Assembly: GCF_900625095.1 (NCBI RefSeq)
Contig: NZ_LR130760.1
Span: 2,039,455-2,103,454 of the forward strand
Direction of reading: 5' to 3'
Source of the DNA: Acinetobacter ihumii
GTDB lineage: Bacteria > Pseudomonadota > Gammaproteobacteria > Pseudomonadales > Moraxellaceae
DNA length: 64,000 nucleotides
Position numbers and translations under genes: made by a program. Shown piece by piece: positions 49,274-58,186 of the stretch (position 1 is its first letter; the number at the start of each line of letters is the position of its first letter). A model generated the notes under the pieces. That model saw only the letters and a list, made by a program, of their open reading frames with translations. It searched no databases and was not told the origin of the DNA.

Positions 49274-52200
49274 TTAATGCGGGTCTACAATTACAGGATG
49301 CTGACGATCATCTTTTTCATTCATCCAGCGATAAATCACCGGTAATAAGACCAGTGTTAAAAGTGTTGAGGAAATAATCCCGCCAATCACCACAGTGGCC
49401 AGTGGACGCTGCACTTCAGCCCCTGTCCCCGTTGCCAAAGCCATCGGAACAAAACCCAGCGAAGCAACAAATGCCGTCATCAGCACGGGGCGTAATCTTA
49501 AAATGGCACCACGCCATGTGGCAATGTGTACATCATACTGCTGGCGCAATTCCTTGATAAAGGTCAACATCACCAGACCATTGAGTACCGCAACACCTGA
49601 CAAGGCAATAAATCCAACACCTGCTGACATCGACAACGGTATATCACGCAACCACAGTGCCACCAGACCACCAGATAAGGCAAAAGGCACCCCACTAAAC
49701 ACCAACAAACTGTCTTTAAACTGTTGAAAGACAGCCATCAACAGGACAAAAATCAGAATAAATGCCAATGGCACTACAATTTGCATGCGGGCTTTGGCAG
49801 AAGTCAGATTTTCAAATTGTCCACCATAACCAAGCCAGTATCCACTCGGGAGTTGTTGCTGGGCAAGTGTGCGCTGCATTTCTTCAACAAAGGAGCCTAA
49901 ATCACGATCACGTACATTGGCGGTAACCACCACACGACGTTTACCATCTTCACGGCTGACCTGCGCCAGACCTGCAATGGTTTCAACTTTGGCGACATCT
50001 TGCAGTTGAATCAGCCCACCATTCGGCAGTTGCAAAGGCAACATCGCCAACTGCTGTGGAGTACGCATCTCATCATTTAAACGAATGACAAAATCAAACC
50101 GGCGATCGCCCTGTAAAATCTCTCCAACACGTTGTCCTCCAATACTGGCTGCCACTACATCCTGAATTGATTTCACCGACAAACCATATTGTGCAGCCAA
50201 GGCATGATTGATATCGACATTGAGCAAAGGCAGTCCATCGGTTTGTTCCACCTTAACTTCACTCGCTCCATCAATAGTTCTCAATTTTTGCGCAATCTTT
50301 TCAGCTTCCTGACTCAAAATCTGCATGTCATCGCCAAAAATCTTAACGCCAATGTCACTGCGAATCCCAGAAATCAACTCATTAAAACGCAGTTCAATCG
50401 GCTGTGAAAACTCACTGTTATTGCCAGGAATAGTATCAACATAACTCATCATCCGAGTTCGTAATTCATCCAGTGTTTCTTTAGGGTTTGGCCATTGCTC
50501 ACGCGGTTTTAATAGTACAACCGCATCCGAAATATTAGGTGGCATGACATCCGTTGCAACTTCAGCCGTACCAGTTCGCGCAAAAATAGCTTTCACTTCT
50601 GGAAAGTCCTTGAGTAATTGCTTTTCTACGCCTTCCTGTATCCGTAATGATTCCTCAATTCCGGTGCTTGGCGCACGCATAAGTTGTAGAGCAAAATCCC
50701 CTTCACTGAGTTGCGGCGCAAACTCACTACCGACTCGGGTAAAAATCGCAGCAGTGATCACTAAAATTGCCACAGCAATTGCCACCACCACATATTTAAA
50801 GTCATAGGCAAGATTGAGTAATTGTGCATACTTTTGCTTTAATACCACCATCCAGCGGCTTTCTTTTTCCTTCACCTCACCTGTAATAAACAAGGCAACT
50901 GCGGCTGGAACAAAACTCACCGATAAAATAATTGCACCGAGTAATGCCAAAACCACCGCCATCGCCATTGGATGAAACATCTTGGCTTCCACACCGGTCA
51001 GTGCAAAGATGGGCAAATACACCACCATAATGATGAGCTGACCAAAAATAAGCGGACGGCGAGCCTGTCTTGCCGCCAGAAATACCTCGGTAAAACGTTC
51101 AGAACGGGTTAGTAATCTTCCCTTCTGATGCTGTGCTTCTGCTAAACGCCGAATACAGTTTTCTACAATGACCACAGCACCATCAACAATAATGCCGAAA
51201 TCCAGCGCGCCCAAGCTCATCAGATTGGCACTGATGCGTTGTTCAGCCATACCTGTGATAGTAAATAACATGGACAGTGGAATAATACAGGCAGTGATCA
51301 GTGCGGCTCTGAAATTTCCCAAAAAGATGAATAAAATGACGATCACTAAAATCGCCCCTTCAATCAAGTTTTTAGCGACTGTTTTGATCGCTTTATCGAC
51401 CAGTGAACTTCGGTTATATACCGTCTCAATCACCACGCCCTTTGGTAAAGACTGTTTCAGTTCCTGTACTCTGGCATCCAGTGCCTGCGCAACCGTTTTA
51501 CTGTTTTCCCCCATCATCATCATGGCGATCCCCAGTACGGTTTCTTCACCGTTATAGGTTGCACCACCCGTTCTTAAATCATGTCCAATCGAGACTGTTG
51601 CGACATCAGCAATACGAATAGGTAAACCATTTTGACTGTTGAGCGTGACATTTTCGATATCCTGAATACTGTTTAAAGTGCCAGGTACACGAACCGTTAG
51701 TTGTTGACCATTGTCCTCTAAAAACCCTGCACCCCGGTTTTCATTATTTTCAGATAAAGCGGTTTGCACATCAGAAAATGGAATGTTTAATTGCTGTAAG
51801 CGTTTTAAATCAGGCGATACCATATAGGTTTTGTTATAGCCACCAATACTATTCACCTCGGCCACTCCGGCAACGCGCTGAAGTTGTGGTCGTACAATCC
51901 AGTCCTGAATTTCACGTAAATCCATTGCGTTATATGCCGTTCCATCCGCTTTCCTTGCATTCGGTTCTGCTCTAATTACCCATTGATAAATTTCCCCCAA
52001 GCCTGTGGAAATGGGAGACATTTGCGGATCGACATTCTCAGGCAACGCACCACTTGCTTCCTGCAAACGCTGATTAATCAGTTGTCTGGCCCAATAAATG
52101 TCAGTGCCATCTTCAAAAATAATCGTGACTTGAGATAAGCCATAACGTGAAATTGAGCGGGTTTGTTCCAGATGTGGCATCCCAGCCATGGCGTTTTCAA

Positions 52201-52447
52201 TGGGATAAGTAATCCGTTGTTCGACTTCCGCTGCGGTAAAGCCATTGGCCTGAGAGTTAATTTGTACCTGTACATTGGTAATATCTGGTACCGCATCAAT
52301 CGAGAGCTTTTGATAGCTATATAGTCCAACAGCCACCCACGCCAAGCTAAACAACATGACCCAAATCGCGTTACGAATAGAAAACTGGATCAAACGATCA
52401 AAAACACTCTGCGCAGCTGGAAACTCAATACTATGCTTAGTGTCCAT
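49274..52447 (-). CDS. czcA: Heavy-metal RND efflux pump, CzcA-type permease
   Basis: CzcA is the inner-membrane proton/cation antiporter of a tripartite pump that exports divalent metals across the outer membrane. The 1057 residues show 12 transmembrane segments and two large periplasmic loops. The proton-relay signature of the Zn/Co/Cd class (HME1, DFGxxxDGAxxxVEN) is intact in DFGIIVDGAVVIVEN in helix 4. Further RND motifs include ALLGAIILSVSFVPA and GFIALSGVAVLNG. The start overlaps the end of czcB by 11 bases. Metal specificity is inferred from this motif and remains unproven. Confidence 0.94.
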   Translation of the reverse strand: MDTKHSIEFPAAQSVFDRLIQFSIRNAIWVMLFSLAWVAVGLYSYQKLSIDAVPDITNVQVQINSQANGFTAAEVEQRITYPIENAMAGMPHLEQTRSISRYGLSQVTIIFEDGTDIYWARQLINQRLQEASGALPENVDPQMSPISTGLGEIYQWVIRAEPNARKADGTAYNAMDLREIQDWIVRPQLQRVAGVAEVNSIGGYNKTYMVSPDLKRLQQLNIPFSDVQTALSENNENRGAGFLEDNGQQLTVRVPGTLNSIQDIENVTLNSQNGLPIRIADVATVSIGHDLRTGGATYNGEETVLGIAMMMMGENSKTVAQALDARVQELKQSLPKGVVIETVYNRSSLVDKAIKTVAKNLIEGAILVIVILFIFLGNFRAALITACIIPLSMLFTITGMAEQRISANLMSLGALDFGIIVDGAVVIVENCIRRLAEAQHQKGRLLTRSERFTEVFLAARQARRPLIFGQLIIMVVYLPIFALTGVEAKMFHPMAMAVVLALLGAIILSVSFVPAAVALFITGEVKEKESRWMVVLKQKYAQLLNLAYDFKYVVVAIAVAILVITAAIFTRVGSEFAPQLSEGDFALQLMRAPSTGIEESLRIQEGVEKQLLKDFPEVKAIFARTGTAEVATDVMPPNISDAVVLLKPREQWPNPKETLDELRTRMMSYVDTIPGNNSEFSQPIELRFNELISGIRSDIGVKIFGDDMQILSQEAEKIAQKLRTIDGASEVKVEQTDGLPLLNVDINHALAAQYGLSVKSIQDVVAASIGGQRVGEILQGDRRFDFVIRLNDEMRTPQQLAMLPLQLPNGGLIQLQDVAKVETIAGLAQVSREDGKRRVVVTANVRDRDLGSFVEEMQRTLAQQQLPSGYWLGYGGQFENLTSAKARMQIVVPLAFILIFVLLMAVFQQFKDSLLVFSGVPFALSGGLVALWLRDIPLSMSAGVGFIALSGVAVLNGLVMLTFIKELRQQYDVHIATWRGAILRLRPVLMTAFVASLGFVPMALATGTGAEVQRPLATVVIGGIISSTLLTLVLLPVIYRWMNEKDDRQHPVIVDPH

Positions 52448-53669
52448 GTTCGGCCTCTCCTTTTTGCATTTCTGATTTCAAAAGGAAACTGCCCTGAGCG
52501 ACATATTGTTGTTGATGACGCAGCCCAGATTTAATTTCAACCCATTGTCCATCGCTAGAATATTGTCCCAGTTCAACAGCTTGCGGCGTGAAATGGATAC
52601 GATCTTGTTCATTTTTCGCAACAAACACCACCGTTTTGCCCTCAATCTGCTGTAGCGCATTTTTACTAACACGCAGTACAGACTGGCTGTCTTTGCCTTG
52701 CAACATGACCGTGACCATCAGATTGGGACGTAACTCCTGCGCGGGCGTCAACACTTTGGCACGTACTTGTAGGCGACCTGTTTGACGATCTGCCTCAGCC
52801 GTGAGTGCCTGAACCTGAGCGGTAAATGTATTTTGGGTTTGTAAGGACTTAAAACTTAATTGCTGATTAGGCTGAATATTGACACCCGCATCACTTGGCA
52901 TCACAAATTCCAGCCAAAGTTGATCCAGTTGATCGATCACGAATAGCTGTTTGTCTGAGGTGATATATTCGCCCACCACAATATCTTTTTGACTCACCAC
53001 ACCACTTAAGGGTGCTTTTAAACTGTAACGTCCTTGACTGTTGCCTGTCGCACCCAAGGCAGTCAGACGACTTCTTGCCGCCTGCACCTGTATTTGGGCT
53101 TGCCGATAGGCATTATAGGCTCTTTGGTAATCCTGACGGGCTGAAACGCCCTGATCAAACAATTGTTTTTCACGCTGATAGTCCTGCTGCGCCAAGGTCA
53201 ATGCCTCTTGGGCAATACTTAAATTGGCTTGCTGATCCACCAGTTCTGGAATAAAAACGGTGGCTAAAATCTGACCTTTTTTAACCTGCTGACCGAGCAT
53301 GGCATGAACACTGTCCACACGCCCTGCAAAGGTTGAGACGACATGTGCCTGCTGATCGGTATTCGCGACCAACTTTGCCGGATATTGCTGTGACTGTTGT
53401 ACCGCACCTTGTTCGACACGCGCCAATTGGAGTCCAAATTCAGTCATTTGCTTAGGCGTCAGACTCAGCTCTGTTTCACCTTCTGTATGTCCAGCTTCTG
53501 CCTCACCTTGGTTATGTGGCTCAGATTTTTCGTGATCTGTATGACTTTCTTCAGCATGTTCATTTGACTTTGATGAACCCTTTAAATAAATCCAGGCACT
53601 CAATACCACACCAGCGATAACGACCAATGCCACCCAGAATCCTTGTTTATTGATCTTCTTGATTGTCAT
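52437..53669 (-). CDS. czcB: Heavy-metal RND efflux adaptor, CzcB-type
   Basis: CzcB is the periplasmic adaptor joining CzcA and CzcC. The 410 residues have an N-terminal membrane anchor (about 10-30), a His/Glu-rich metal-binding stretch (HAEESHTDHEKSEPH, about 36-50), split lipoyl domains around a coiled-coil hairpin (about 130-245), and a beta-barrel and membrane-proximal domain. The C-terminus ends EAEHGH. Its start and the czcC stop share one base, so translation is coupled. Confidence 0.92.
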   Translation of the reverse strand: MTIKKINKQGFWVALVVIAGVVLSAWIYLKGSSKSNEHAEESHTDHEKSEPHNQGEAEAGHTEGETELSLTPKQMTEFGLQLARVEQGAVQQSQQYPAKLVANTDQQAHVVSTFAGRVDSVHAMLGQQVKKGQILATVFIPELVDQQANLSIAQEALTLAQQDYQREKQLFDQGVSARQDYQRAYNAYRQAQIQVQAARSRLTALGATGNSQGRYSLKAPLSGVVSQKDIVVGEYITSDKQLFVIDQLDQLWLEFVMPSDAGVNIQPNQQLSFKSLQTQNTFTAQVQALTAEADRQTGRLQVRAKVLTPAQELRPNLMVTVMLQGKDSQSVLRVSKNALQQIEGKTVVFVAKNEQDRIHFTPQAVELGQYSSDGQWVEIKSGLRHQQQYVAQGSFLLKSEMQKGEAEHGH

Positions 53670-55069
53670 TATTCGGCTCCTGAGCTGCTGTTAAGGTTGT
53701 AAGTGTCTTGCCATAAAGTTTGATTGATTTGATGGAGTGCATCATTAGACGTCACTTGTTCAGGGGAGATGCCCAGTACCAAACTCTCAGTTTCAATGGC
53801 TTTTTGCCATGCGCTTTTAAGCAACTGCATCTTTTTAAGACGCTGTTCCTGTAGTTGTATACTGGCTTGCTGTACATCGGTGATAGCGAATTTACCCGCT
53901 TTAAAGCCCAATAACATTTTGCGCTGTAGGTCTTCAGACAAAGGAATTTGCTGATCATTCATCAGGTCATATTGCTGTTTCAAACCTTGCATTTCACTCT
54001 TTAAGGTTTGCATCGAATTCAGTTGTTGCTGGCGATAAAACTGCTGTTGCTGAGTTAGAAAATCTTGCTGTGCCTGCGCAATGCGCAAGGCATACTGCTG
54101 GCGGTCAAAAATATTGAGCGGAATGTCCAGCCCTACCCGAAACTGTTGCTCAGTTTGACGAGTATCTGCCGACTTGTTGTTGACCATACCAACGTTCAAC
54201 GTTGGATTGGGGCGTGCTTTGGCCTTGAGATAATCCATTTTAGAACGTTGTTGTTGTGCCTTGAGCTGAATCGAACGTTGTATTAGATTTTGCTGTAAAT
54301 ATGCAGCAACGTCAGTTTGGGTATTTACAGGCCATGCACTATCACTGTTGTTTCCTAGCGCAAAATTGGCTTGCGTCTCGCCCCATAAATTTGCCAGCCG
54401 TTTTTTGGCTATCTGTAGATTTAAGCCAATCTCTTGAGCAGTACGCTGATTTTCAATATGCGTCATCAGGGTTCGGTCCTGATCGACCTGAGCAATGCTT
54501 CCCGCCCGATAACGCAAGCGAGTGGCATCCAAAATGGCCTGACTATTGTCGAGTTGTTGTTGAGCAATCTGATTTTCCAGCTCAAGTATTGCCATTTGTG
54601 ACCACAGGTATTTCACTGCGAGTTTAAGCTGCGCATCATACAAGGCCTGATTCAGATCGACCTGCTGGCGTTGAACTCTCGCCAACTGTTGTGCCGCTTT
54701 GCGTTCTCCAAAAATGTCGAGTTTTTGCGACACACTGATTTCTAGTTCACGATCCTGATCCGATTCAAAACCAGTTTGTTGTATCGAAAAACTTGGATTT
54801 TGCCACAGACGACTTTGTTGAAGATGCGCATCTGCAACATTCTGCTGAACTTGCCATACGCCCAATCCAGCCTGATATTGTTGTACTTTCTGCAAGACTT
54901 GGGCAAATGTCAGACTTTGGGACTTCACCATATATGGGTGGGTCGTCTGCTGCGCGACATAATCTTGAGCAAGCGCTGAATATGGGCACAAACCCAGCAA
55001 TAACACTATACCGAGCGATTTAGCCACACTCAGCCCACGGTGATTGTTTAAATTTTTTTGATGATACAT
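53669..55069 (-). CDS. czcC: Heavy-metal efflux outer-membrane factor, CzcC-type
   Basis: CzcC is the TolC-like outer-membrane channel of the Czc pump. The 466 residues have a signal peptide ending SALA (about residue 34), then two repeats of the outer-membrane efflux protein fold, dominated by long Gln-rich coiled coils (QQLDNSQAILDATRLRYRAG and LQRKMLLGFKAGKFAITDVQ). Gln content is very high in the second half. It is the second gene of the cluster after czcI. Confidence 0.92.
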   Translation of the reverse strand: MYHQKNLNNHRGLSVAKSLGIVLLLGLCPYSALAQDYVAQQTTHPYMVKSQSLTFAQVLQKVQQYQAGLGVWQVQQNVADAHLQQSRLWQNPSFSIQQTGFESDQDRELEISVSQKLDIFGERKAAQQLARVQRQQVDLNQALYDAQLKLAVKYLWSQMAILELENQIAQQQLDNSQAILDATRLRYRAGSIAQVDQDRTLMTHIENQRTAQEIGLNLQIAKKRLANLWGETQANFALGNNSDSAWPVNTQTDVAAYLQQNLIQRSIQLKAQQQRSKMDYLKAKARPNPTLNVGMVNNKSADTRQTEQQFRVGLDIPLNIFDRQQYALRIAQAQQDFLTQQQQFYRQQQLNSMQTLKSEMQGLKQQYDLMNDQQIPLSEDLQRKMLLGFKAGKFAITDVQQASIQLQEQRLKKMQLLKSAWQKAIETESLVLGISPEQVTSNDALHQINQTLWQDTYNLNSSSGAE

Positions 55070-55108
55070 ACCATAACCCTTTCGCTTTAAACGCTTTAAA
55101 CATCGAAA

Positions 55109-55135
55109 GGTGGGTTATTTTTCGGCTACCCCACC
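55109..55135 (-). promoter_or_regulatory. Stem-loop between czcI and czcC
   Basis: GGTGGG/CCCACC forms a stem with a 15-base loop, beginning at the last base of the czcI coding region. A second pairing of TTTCG with CGAAA (55080-55107) and a tandem TTTAAAGCG repeat lie between it and czcC. There is no T run, so it may tune czcC expression relative to czcI. Confidence 0.45.
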
Positions 55136-55536
55136 TATAGCGGGGTCAGGACAGGCGGAGGATTTAAATCTGTTAAATGTGGCGATTGATAAGAATTGGC
55201 CCAGTCATACACAGGCTGAGTTAAATCACCCACCCTGATTGGCTCTTGCGCAGTTTGTTGAATCTGGGCAATCACAATATGTAAACATGAAGGCAAATGA
55301 TCATGATGATCTACAAACACCGAAGCCTGCTTTACGCTGTCGCTTTTTATAATATCCTGTGTGGTGTGTTGCAAGGCAACATCCTGTTGCAGCATATCCA
55401 GATGATGCCCAAAATGATAACCCCCTGTGCTATTGCTAGCAGCCGTTTCATGCGCGCAAAAAGCTGCTGCCACGTTCCATAAACTTTGGAACATGAACAC
55501 ACTGAGCAACATCGCAATAAATACAGAACGCTTCAT
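55135..55536 (-). CDS. czcI: CzcI-like small periplasmic metal-efflux regulatory protein
   Basis: A 133-residue protein with a signal peptide (MKRSVFIAMLLSVFMFQSLW, cut near VAAA). The mature part has the CzcI-like pattern of FCAHE near its start, scattered histidines (GYHFGHHLD) and the motif FVDHHDHLPSCLHIVIAQ (about residues 80-97), which suggests metal binding. CzcI is encoded first in czc operons and is thought to modulate their expression. The ATG at 55536 was chosen over an in-frame TTG at 55551; neither has a good ribosome site. It is 65 bases before czcC. Confidence 0.78.
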   Translation of the reverse strand: MKRSVFIAMLLSVFMFQSLWNVAAAFCAHETAASNSTGGYHFGHHLDMLQQDVALQHTTQDIIKSDSVKQASVFVDHHDHLPSCLHIVIAQIQQTAQEPIRVGDLTQPVYDWANSYQSPHLTDLNPPPVLTPL

Positions 55537-55786
55537 AGCTGTGGGCAACAAAAGATCGGCTTTAATATAGCAAGTGAAAACAGTGTAATAAAATTACATT
55601 TTATAAAAATATTGTATAGATCAATCACAGAAATCCATCACTGTTTCATGATGATTTGCTCACCCATAACATATTTAAAGTTTATTCTACATACTCATTG
55701 CTTGTTACAAGAAATGGATGCATGTATTGGAAAACTATCTTATATTGAAGATGTTAGCTTAATCTTTAAGCAGCAAGGAGCAGAAT

Positions 55787-56230
55787 ATGAAGTTTGATTA
55801 TCTAAAAACAGTATGGACACTGTTGTTTCAAGCTCAAGACTCTAAAAACGATGTGTTTTTACTTTTAGATCATGATGCTGAGCACGAATATCAACAGGGT
55901 CTGTATTTTGAGCAGATGGCACTCAACGATCAATATCAGCACTTTATGCGTCAACATATTTATCGTCGCATCAATGAAGAACCGCAAGCACATGCAACCA
56001 GCTTTGCCTATCTCAATGAGCGTAATGCAATTTGGTGCTTTTTAAGATCTGCGCTACGCGGTCATCCAGAAGCTGAGTATAAAATGGGGATTGGCTATTT
56101 AAATGGTCAACTGGGTTTAGATCGAAATTACATAAAGGCCGAAAAATGGCTTAAAAAAGCAGCGCAAGATGGTCATCCTGATGCCAAACGCTGCCTGCAT
56201 GATGCTTATAGCCAATTAGCATTCTCTTAA
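55787..56230 (+). CDS. Sel1-repeat protein
   Basis: A 147-residue cytoplasmic protein. The C-terminal half contains Sel1-like repeats: AIWCFLRSALRGHPEAEYKMGIGYLNG (about residues 80-107) and KAEKWLKKAAQDGHPDAKRCL (about 117-138), with the usual alpha-helical pairs of protein-interaction solenoids. The N-terminal half is acidic and not recognised. AAGGAG lies eight bases before the ATG. It stands alone, divergent from czcI and convergent with ettA. Its partner is unknown. Confidence 0.75.
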   Translation: MKFDYLKTVWTLLFQAQDSKNDVFLLLDHDAEHEYQQGLYFEQMALNDQYQHFMRQHIYRRINEEPQAHATSFAYLNERNAIWCFLRSALRGHPEAEYKMGIGYLNGQLGLDRNYIKAEKWLKKAAQDGHPDAKRCLHDAYSQLAFS

Positions 56231-56250
56231 TGCCGCAAAAACTAAAGTAT

Positions 56251-56279
56251 AAAAAACCAGCCCGAAAGCTGGTTTTTTT
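56251..56279. terminator. Bidirectional terminator between the Sel1 gene and ettA
   Basis: AAAAAACCAGC/GCTGGTTTTTT (six-base loop) with T runs on both strands, serving two convergent genes. Confidence 0.9.
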
Positions 56280-56301
56280 AATCACATTCAATCACACAAG
56301 A

Positions 56302-57963
56302 TTAGCCAGTGATTTTTCTGTATTTACTAGGTTTTTGCACCGCATCATCGCCTAAACGTGACTGACGATAAGCCTCATATTCAGCATAGTTACCGGTATA
56401 AAACTCAGGCTGTTCATTTTCAAATGACAAAATATGCGTTGCAATACGATCAAGGAACCAACGGTCATGCGACACCACCATTACCGTACCCGGGAATACT
56501 AAAATTGCATCCTCAAGCGCACGTAAGGTTTCGATATCCAAGTCATTCGATGGTTCATCCAGCAAGATGACGTTTGCCCCCATTTGCAGGATTTTAGCGA
56601 GTTGTAAACGGTTACGCTCACCGCCCGATAATTCACCAACACGTTTTTGCTGATCTTGGCCTTTAAAGTTAAAGCGACCGATATAAGCACGTGATGCGAT
56701 TTCGTAATCACCGATTTTTAAGATATCCAAACCGCCAGAAACTTCTTCCCATACAGTTTTATCATTATCCAGTGTATCGCGAATCTGACCGACATACGCC
56801 ACTTTCACAGAATCACCCAGTGTGACAGTACCAGTATCTGGTTGTTGCTCACCGGTCATCATACGAAATAATGTGGTTTTACCCGCACCGTTTGGCCCCA
56901 CAATCCCCACAATCGCGGTTGGCGGTACGGTAAAAGTCAGGTTTTCGTAAAGCAAGCGACCATCAAATGATTTGCTGATGCCTTCCACTTCCACCACTTT
57001 ATTACCCAAACGTGGACCCGGTGGAATATAGATTTCAGAGGTCTCATTACGTTGCTGGAATTCTTTCGAGTTCAATTCCTCAAAACGCTCCATACGCGCT
57101 TTGTTTTTCTTTTGCTGACCTTTGGCATTTGAACGAACCCATTCCAGTTCTTTTTTCAATGCTTTAGCAAAAGATTCTTCTTGTTTTTGTTCCTGCTCTA
57201 AACGGGCATTCTTTTGTTCCAACCAAGAAGAATAGTTGCCTTGATAAGGAATACCATGTCCACGGTCAAGCTCTAAAATCCACTCAGCTACGTTATCCAA
57301 GAAATAACGGTCATGCGTAATCGCGACAATCGTACCCGGGAAATCTTTTAGGAAACGCTCTAACCAAGACACAGATTCAGCATCCAAATGGTTAGTCGGT
57401 TCGTCAAGAAGTAACATATCAGGCTTAGACAGCAATAAACGGCACAATGCCACACGACGACGTTCACCACCAGATAGTAAGGACACATCTGCATCCCACG
57501 CTGGAAGGTTCAAAGCATTTGCTGCAATTTCCAACTGGTTGTTTAAGTTGTGTGCATCCCAAGTCTGGATAATCGCTTCCAGTTTTTCTTGTTCTTTAGC
57601 CAGCTTATCAAAGTCTGCATCGGGATCTGCATATTCAGCAAATACCTGATCTAAGCGCTCTAAAGCATCCAACGCTTCACGGACACCATCTTCTACATTG
57701 CCACGCACATCCTTATTAGGATCGAGTGGTGGTTCCTGCTCAAGATAGCCAATTTTAATGCCCGGCTGTGCACGTGCTTCACCTGAGAAATCTTTGTCCA
57801 CGCCCGCCATAATACGGAGCAATGTCGATTTACCTGCACCGTTTAAGCCGAGCACACCAATTTTGGCACCCGGAAAAAATGATAAAGAGATATCCTTAAG
57901 GATTTCGCGCTTTGGCGGAACCATTTTGGACACTCGGTTCATCGTATAAATATATTGGGCCAC
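56302..57963 (-). CDS. ettA: Energy-dependent translational throttle protein EttA (ABC-F)
   Basis: EttA is a ribosome-binding ABC-F ATPase that gates entry into elongation according to the ATP/ADP ratio. Its 553 residues carry two ABC domains with no membrane segments. The first has Walker A GLNGAGKS (39-46), the arm insertion, and LSGGERRRVALCRLL; the second has GPNGAGKT (about 355), LSGGERNRLQLAKIL and VILLDEPSNDLD. The interdomain linker is highly charged. Translation starts at a GTG (57963) with a strong GAGGAG seven bases upstream. Confidence 0.95.
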   Translation of the reverse strand: MAQYIYTMNRVSKMVPPKREILKDISLSFFPGAKIGVLGLNGAGKSTLLRIMAGVDKDFSGEARAQPGIKIGYLEQEPPLDPNKDVRGNVEDGVREALDALERLDQVFAEYADPDADFDKLAKEQEKLEAIIQTWDAHNLNNQLEIAANALNLPAWDADVSLLSGGERRRVALCRLLLSKPDMLLLDEPTNHLDAESVSWLERFLKDFPGTIVAITHDRYFLDNVAEWILELDRGHGIPYQGNYSSWLEQKNARLEQEQKQEESFAKALKKELEWVRSNAKGQQKKNKARMERFEELNSKEFQQRNETSEIYIPPGPRLGNKVVEVEGISKSFDGRLLYENLTFTVPPTAIVGIVGPNGAGKTTLFRMMTGEQQPDTGTVTLGDSVKVAYVGQIRDTLDNDKTVWEEVSGGLDILKIGDYEIASRAYIGRFNFKGQDQQKRVGELSGGERNRLQLAKILQMGANVILLDEPSNDLDIETLRALEDAILVFPGTVMVVSHDRWFLDRIATHILSFENEQPEFYTGNYAEYEAYRQSRLGDDAVQKPSKYRKITG

Positions 57964-58108
57964 TTAGGACTCCTCAATAGAAAAACCAATACATCGCAGT
58001 GAGCGAAAAATAGCAGTTATTATATGCTGAATATGTTAAAAAAATAAGGCGTGAATGCGTTTAATCAGAGTGAATGGCTGATAAATCTTGGCTAAATTGT
58101 TTCCTGAT

Positions 58109-58170
58109 ATAAACATGCATGGTCTGAGATCATGCATGTTTATGGTCTTGCGCTTGTACGCACCAAGACC
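58109..58170 (-). terminator. Tandem hairpins downstream of poxB
   Basis: Two hairpins lie end to end: GGTCTTG/CAAGACC (58144-58170) with a 13-base loop, and a perfect 13-bp stem ATAAACATGCATG/CATGCATGTTTAT (58109-58143) with a nine-base loop. They begin 17 bases past the poxB stop codon. Neither has a strong T run, so they may act as a 3'-end stabiliser or a weak double terminator. Confidence 0.6.
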
Positions 58171-58186
58171 TGATTTTAAGGGTCAT

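Noticed and set aside
51168..51557. 129-codon frame antisense to czcA
   Set aside because: It lies opposite the RND membrane region, with low-complexity Ser/Ile content and no start signal.
54301..54627. 108-codon frame antisense to czcC
   Set aside because: A mirror of the Gln-rich czcC coding region; no independent evidence.
55486..55797. 103-codon plus-strand frame in the czcI/Sel1 gap
   Set aside because: It begins antisense inside czcI, lacks a ribosome site, and its codon choice looks non-coding; the Sel1 gene start at 55787 explains the transcript here.
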